Source: Hormiphora californensis (taxonomy: Eukaryota > Ctenophora > Tentaculata > Cydippida > Pleurobrachiidae). From it: 64,000 nt of DNA. Where the stretch lies: assembly GCA_020137815.1 (NCBI GenBank), contig CM035351.1, positions 2,074,409-2,138,408 of the forward strand, read 5' to 3'. The notes below the pieces were generated by a model. The model saw only the letters and a program-made list of their open reading frames with translations, had not been told where the DNA came from and made no database searches. Shown here in pieces: positions 59,484 to 64,000 of the stretch; position 1 is the stretch's first letter; every line of letters starts with the position of its first letter. The position numbers were made by a program, and so were the translations under genes.

Positions 59484-60700
59484 ATATTTTGTTCGTATAA
59501 TATAATAATATATGTATTGCCAAGTTAGACTGTTATTCGTACGAGTTTGTACAAAACAAATAATATAAGGGAGCGTGTTACACAATCCCAAAAATTTGTA
59601 GTTTAGGTGACATCTTGCTCTCCTCCAATCATTCGTTAGAAGAGAACAAACTTTTGTTCCACGGCTTGGTACAGACTCCAGTCACAGTCTTGACTCTTGG
59701 GTCTTACAGTCTTGTCCATAAGCCTTCATAGAACTTCACTCTTCAGCGATGTTTGACAAACATTGTTTGTAATTGTCGTTTTTCAAAAGTTTTTCAAAAC
59801 TAAAGGAGCATTAGAATGTATTAATGAGTAGTTAATTTAGGGTGTGCTATTTTTCCCAACTCATAAATCAAATCCAATTTTCACATAGTTTACCCCTAGA
59901 ATGAGTTCCTACGATCATTCTACAACATTTGGTGAAAAAATTTTAGTCCTAACCTGGCCCAATTACGTGGGCCGATGTATGCCCATATATGGGCATATTC
60001 ATATCAAAAAATTTTTTTGGGGCTTTATTTCGAAAAAACCACACATATGAATCGCCTCATGAGACTCAGTACAACCATTATTTCCAGTCTGCACCTTCAG
60101 AACTCCATTTTATAATGAAAAATTTATTTTTTTTCATCTTTTTTTCTTGCACATTTTCCTACTTTGTAGAATTAGTGGAGACGAATTTTAACTTTTTGAG
60201 ATTTTATTTGTCGGAATGCAAATTCCGGTTGTAACCGACTAATTTTGACCTGCTGAACACGATCCCGTTCAAGAAAAAGCTCTCAAAATTGAAGAAAATG
60301 ACCAAAATGAACATTTTTAGTCAAAAATGAACATTTTTGGTCAAAAATGAACATTTTCAGGTCAAAAATGAACTTTGGCTAACTTTCATGATACACATCC
60401 ATTCTGATCGGTATCAAACCGCTGAACACGACCCTGTCTATAAAAAGTTGATATCAAGAACATGCCAAACACTAGTGTAAAACACACATATTTTCCTTTT
60501 TTCGGTAAAAAAGTAAACTTTTTTAATCGCCTGGCCCACGTAATTGACATACACTACCCCAATTCCGTTTTCAGGATTTAGTAAACAATTGTCCATAGTT
60601 TCATATCTACCCTTAACCTATTGGCCAAGTCGACAAAATTTTCACTTAGCACACCATAGTAGTTATAGAGAAAACTATGGTCTAGGGAATAGGAATGGAA
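59484..60700. other. No gene; perfect 20-bp palindrome at 59978-59997
   Basis: AT-rich sequence without supported exons. TATGCCCATATATGGGCATA (59978-59997) is a perfect palindrome, preceded by GGCCCAATTACGTGGGCC. ATGAACATTTT(T/C)AGGTCAAAA repeats about four times near 60308-60370. Confidence 0.45.
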
Positions 60701-60717
60701 TCTGTTTGTTACTTCAG

Positions 60718-60857
60718 GGGTGGCTTTGGAACCCGCCCAACGTAAGTTCCATTTCTTTATTCATTTATAATAGTAGTCACAGGGATTCACGTTCAAGCTT
60801 GCATATATAATATATTCATCATGGGTTACCATAGCAACAGTTAACTTCACAGGACAA

Positions 60858-60926
<69 letters not shown>

Positions 60927-61052
60927 TCTCGCTCTCTCTATCTTTTTCTCCCCACTCTCGATAATTCATCAATTTTTCTTCCTGCACAGGATCTCGATCA
61001 GTTTGCTTATGACTCAAATGATACTACTTACTTGATACTTGGAACGGTCTCC
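60718..61052 (+). pseudogene. Possible exons of an unidentified gene, cut by a LINE
   Basis: A short segment 60718-60741 lies between a TACTTCAG acceptor and a GTAAGT donor. A second begins at 60990 after TTCCTGCACAG and reads DLDQFAYDSNDTTYLILGT before meeting the 3' end of a minus-strand LINE near 61050. Both are in phase 0. An X-box-bearing block precedes the second segment. No protein family is recognised; the signal is weak and may be chance. Confidence 0.3.
60781..60925 (+). promoter_or_regulatory. Second X-box block and (CT)n tract, repeat of 49588-49700
   Basis: GTTACCATAGCAAC at 60825-60838 is again an RFX-type X-box. The flanking GGATTCACGTTCAAGCTT and the CT tract (60862-60925) repeat the arrangement before the LRRC74-like gene. 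It may be a duplicated promoter piece or a repeat that carries X-boxes. Confidence 0.55.
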
Positions 61053-62375
61053 TCAATCATTCGAGTGGCCGGCTTCCGGTATCCTCACTCTTAGCGTCGT
61101 AAGCTGTCGCCATTCGTTACGGTTCATTGCAGTCGTAGTAATTGTACGGATAGACTGGGATTTTCCTGTAGCGTCTCGATAGTCATTTAACACACAGGAG
61201 GACCAAGTTTTTCGTGGTCTTCCTCTGGATCGTTTTCCATGACTAGGCACCCAATGATAAAGTCTGTTGGGAACCCTATCCTCAGGCATTCTAATCATGT
61301 GCCCAAACCATCGGAGTCTTCCATTGCCAATGAACGCAGATAATGGTTCTATCCCAGCTCTCTCCAATACCTCCCTGTTAGACACCCGCTTATACCATTG
61401 TATTCTCAGGATTCTCCGCAGGCACCGTTGGTGGAATGCCTCCACGCGGCGATCTTGCACCTGGGTTGTTGTCCAGGCCTCACAACCATAGAGAAGCACC
61501 GTCAGAACAGCAGCTCTGTATATCCTGATCTTGGTACAGGTCCTGATGTTACGGTTGTACCAGATCCGACAAAGCATACTGAATGCACTGTAGGCTTTCC
61601 CTATCCTGATACCCAGCTCCTTGTCGATGGTACCATCAGAGGACAAAGCCGATCCGAGATAGGTAAAACTGGAAACCTGCTCAACCGGATTACCCTCCAC
61701 AGAAATGCTGACCGTATCCGCCTCGGAAAATGGGCGCTGGCTAAGACCCTTTGAAAAAGCTACAACTTTGGTCTTCTTCGCGTTAATCTTCAAGCCAGCA
61801 TACCCTGCGTATTTTACCAGCAAATCTGTAGACTCCTGGAGACCTTCCTCAGTATCATCCATAACAGCCATGTCATCAGCATAGTCGAGGTCCATGATCC
61901 ATTCCCCACCCTCATCACTCTCAGCGCCGTGAAGAGTGAGACCCCTGGAGACAGTCTTGTTGGACTCAGCAAGCTGAGCCGCCCAGTTAATCACGATGTT
62001 AAAGACTGGAGGACCCTGGATGTCGCCTTGACCAGTACCACTGAGAACACTGAACCAGCTGGAGAGCTCCCCACCATGTCTCACTGCACTCATAGTACCG
62101 TCAAAGAATGCTCGAATTATCCGGACATACTTCTCTGGAAGACCGTAATGGCGAAATGCGGCCCAGACGAAATCCCTGTTTATACAATCGAAAGCGGATT
62201 TGAAATCAATAAAGTTTATATACAACGGTAAATTATAATCGATACACTGGTGGATGATGGTACGGAGGGAATAAATCTGATCCACACAAGACCGGTTACG
62301 TCTGAATCCACACTGATTCTCTCGAAGTGCCAATTCAAGACCATTCAAATGATAGGGGGAGTAGTTTTCCTTCAT
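61053..62375 (-). mobile_element. 5'-truncated LINE with open reverse transcriptase (440 codons)
   Basis: An uninterrupted minus-strand frame reads LRENQCGFRRNRSCVDQI (RT motif), FIDFKSAFDCINRDFVW (motif A aspartate), GDIQGPPVFNIVINW (in place of the usual QGxxLSPxLF), DLDYADDMAVM (catalytic YADD) and thumb sequence, then RLRWFGHMIRMPEDRVPNRL and KRSRGRPRKTW typical of RTE/jockey-like ORF2 ends. The endonuclease domain and first RT block are missing, so it is a truncated copy. The absence of stops suggests a young insertion. It lies against the exon-like sequence at 60990-61050. Confidence 0.9.
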
Positions 62376-62432
62376 AGGAGTTTTTTTCGTGTCTTCTCCG
62401 TCTTAGGAGTTGTAGTTTGTGTAAATGTGTAA

Positions 62433-62435
<3 letters not shown>

Positions 62436-62467
<32 letters not shown>
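62436..62467. repeat. (TA)n microsatellite
   Basis: About 30 bp of TA repeat between the truncated LINE and the start of interspersed repeat copy B. Confidence 0.95.
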
Positions 62468-62471
<4 letters not shown>

Positions 62472-62472
<1 letters not shown>

Positions 62473-63295
62473 CACTGCGCTGGCAAGCGCAAAGGTTGCC
62501 ATTTCCCCTCCCCCAAACAGCAAAGCGCCGCCAGAAACGCAGTTATACGTTTTATGGGTGTTTTGACTGAAAACCCAGATTTCAGAAAGCTATAGCATGG
62601 CTCCCATTCATCCGTTTGACTTGAAATTTGGAATGTATACCCGGCTCGGGGTCATTAACTTAAGTTCAAAATTTCAAGTCTCTATCTCATCTGGAACTGA
62701 AGTTACAGACTGGTCCCATTTGCCCTAGATTCAGTGTAACACATATGCGCGCGCGCGTAGGAGAGACGCTTTTTATAAACCATATTCACGCCAAACAAAA
62801 AGAGATAGAAACTTCTCGTTTTCACAGCTGGTAGATCTACTGGATGTGTGTGCATTAGTCGAGGTGGCGTCCCTTTTCATTGCCAGCAACGTCCTACAGA
62901 ACGTCTTAAAGTCGTCATTTTTCAGACTCTGACCAAAATTCTTTGAGCTCAATTTACAGCCTGAAGACGGATTCTAATCGAAAAACGAAGACTATATCAT
63001 GGAAAGAGAATTGTCTGAACTTTCAGAAACTATATTGCAAATTTTCAAAACTCGACATATAAGGGTCTTAAAACACGTCTAAAGTGATATGACTGTTTAA
63101 AAATAGATATGACGATATGGGTTTTTTTGCCATAGCGGACTCAAATCTTATCCAATCGATCTCAAACTTGGTCAGTATCTTCATCTAGGTAATTCCGATG
63201 ATATGACGTCAAAATTTTGACGTCGTGACGTCATTTTATGACGTCAAAAATGAAAAAATTCAACTTAGCGATTCCATCCTCTCCGTACTTGTTCT
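62472..63295. repeat. Interspersed repeat family, copy B
   Basis: Same family and orientation as 23120-23973, beginning TCACTGCGCTGGCAAGCGCA. It has TGACGTCA at 63204, 63226 and 63239 and the variant TGACGTCG between them. It ends at GTTCTA where another element begins (TACAGGGTGTCCCACTG). Confidence 0.85.
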
Positions 63296-64000
63296 ACAGG
63301 GTGTCCCACTGTCTTTGCGTGACCTGTGATTTTGGGTGATGAGTGGGTTCCATTCAAACTCTCATAACTCATCGAAAATAGGTCAAAACGACTCAACCAA
63401 AAACAGTGTTGTAGAGAATTGTCAGGCAAACATTTGGGTACAAGATTGATGTTCCAAGTCTTACCAATCGTCAGATATATCGTCTTAAAGTCAAAAATAC
63501 GTGTTCATGAAATCCGACCGGGGTTCACGTTTTGAAAAATTCACAAATGCAAAGTTGCTCGGATCACATTGCATCCCTCATAAGAGTTGTAGGAAATTAT
63601 CTGGCGGTCATTTTGGTACCCGGGTTTTTGTCCTAGCTCAATGTTTAGAGTGTCTTATGACTGTCAGAACTGGAATTTTCACAAAAGTGGTCTCAGGTAT
63701 CGCATTGCATTTTGCCCTGTTATGAAGCTCATATCTGCTTTAATAACATCGTAGTGTATGATAGGGTTGAGATAGACCACTTGCGTATCCTACACATTAA
63801 CAGGGGCCTTGCCAAATCGTCATAACAACCCTGTCAAGTGTCTAGATGAAATTGAGACGATATGTGCTGATTATCATGGGATTACACATGACACCGAGCC
63901 ACCTAATTAGGGGTTGTGAGCCGATACCAACTAAGACTCAGCAGAGAAAAATATTTATGTTCATACAGTCATAACGCAACTCAAACTGGAAAAAATCATG
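63296..64000. mobile_element. Probable left part of a mariner-related element, running off the window
   Basis: After TA, the sequence CAGGGTGTCCCACTGTC has the end type of TA-inserting mariner MITEs and resembles the CAGGGTGTTC ends at 56655. The following 700 bp contain no coding frame. The matching right end is not in the window, so the assignment is tentative. Confidence 0.4.

Noticed and set aside
61267-62231. Plus-strand frames over the truncated LINE
   Set aside because: Antisense of the reverse transcriptase reading frame with no independent motif.

Overview
The window is eukaryotic nuclear DNA. Protein-coding exons are short, bounded by GT-AG introns, and join in phase over many exons. 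The gene content (BCH/Sec14-RhoGAP protein, M1 aminopeptidase, LRRC74-type leucine-rich-repeat protein, RFX X-box and YY1-like motifs) points to an animal. Small introns mixed with heavy transposon load and a Penelope-like element suggest an invertebrate, possibly an early-branching one such as a sponge; this is inference only.

Layout: 0-9.3 kb is decayed mobile DNA: a minus-strand LINE (endonuclease plus reverse transcriptase remnants), a plus-strand hAT transposase pseudogene, a cluster of GC-rich hairpins and a frameshifted LINE ORF1 with PHD-like and CCCH zinc motifs. 9.45-24.6 kb (+) is an ARHGAP1-like gene whose 7.5-8 kb intron holds MULE remnants, duplicated exon-like pieces and a LINE fragment. 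25.6-39.5 kb (-) is a complete 22-exon M1 metallopeptidase gene, tail-to-tail with the RhoGAP gene. 41.4-47.6 kb is a composite Penelope-like element flanked by an 11-bp target-site duplication. 49.8-57.8 kb (+) is a 13-exon LRRC74-like gene with an RFX X-box upstream. 58.7-59.5 kb (+) is a small coiled-coil gene. 60.7-64 kb holds possible exons, a 5'-truncated LINE with an open reverse transcriptase, and interspersed repeats.

The three large genes are unrelated in function (Rho signalling, extracellular peptide trimming, LRR scaffold) and show no operon-like link.

Most unusual: (1) in the LRRC74-like gene, a 32-bp minisatellite (about 37 units) made of complete 3' splice-site modules, and a 41-bp minisatellite (19 units) made of an exon end plus its 5' splice donor; smaller arrays touch splice sites in the other two genes. 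(2) A 3.3-kb foldback element bounded by TTAA in an M1 intron, whose interior is packed with palindromic TTTGGCGCCAAA-type words matching the E2F consensus. (3) A Penelope-like composite whose inverted copy, direct repeat and full ORF share one target-site duplication.
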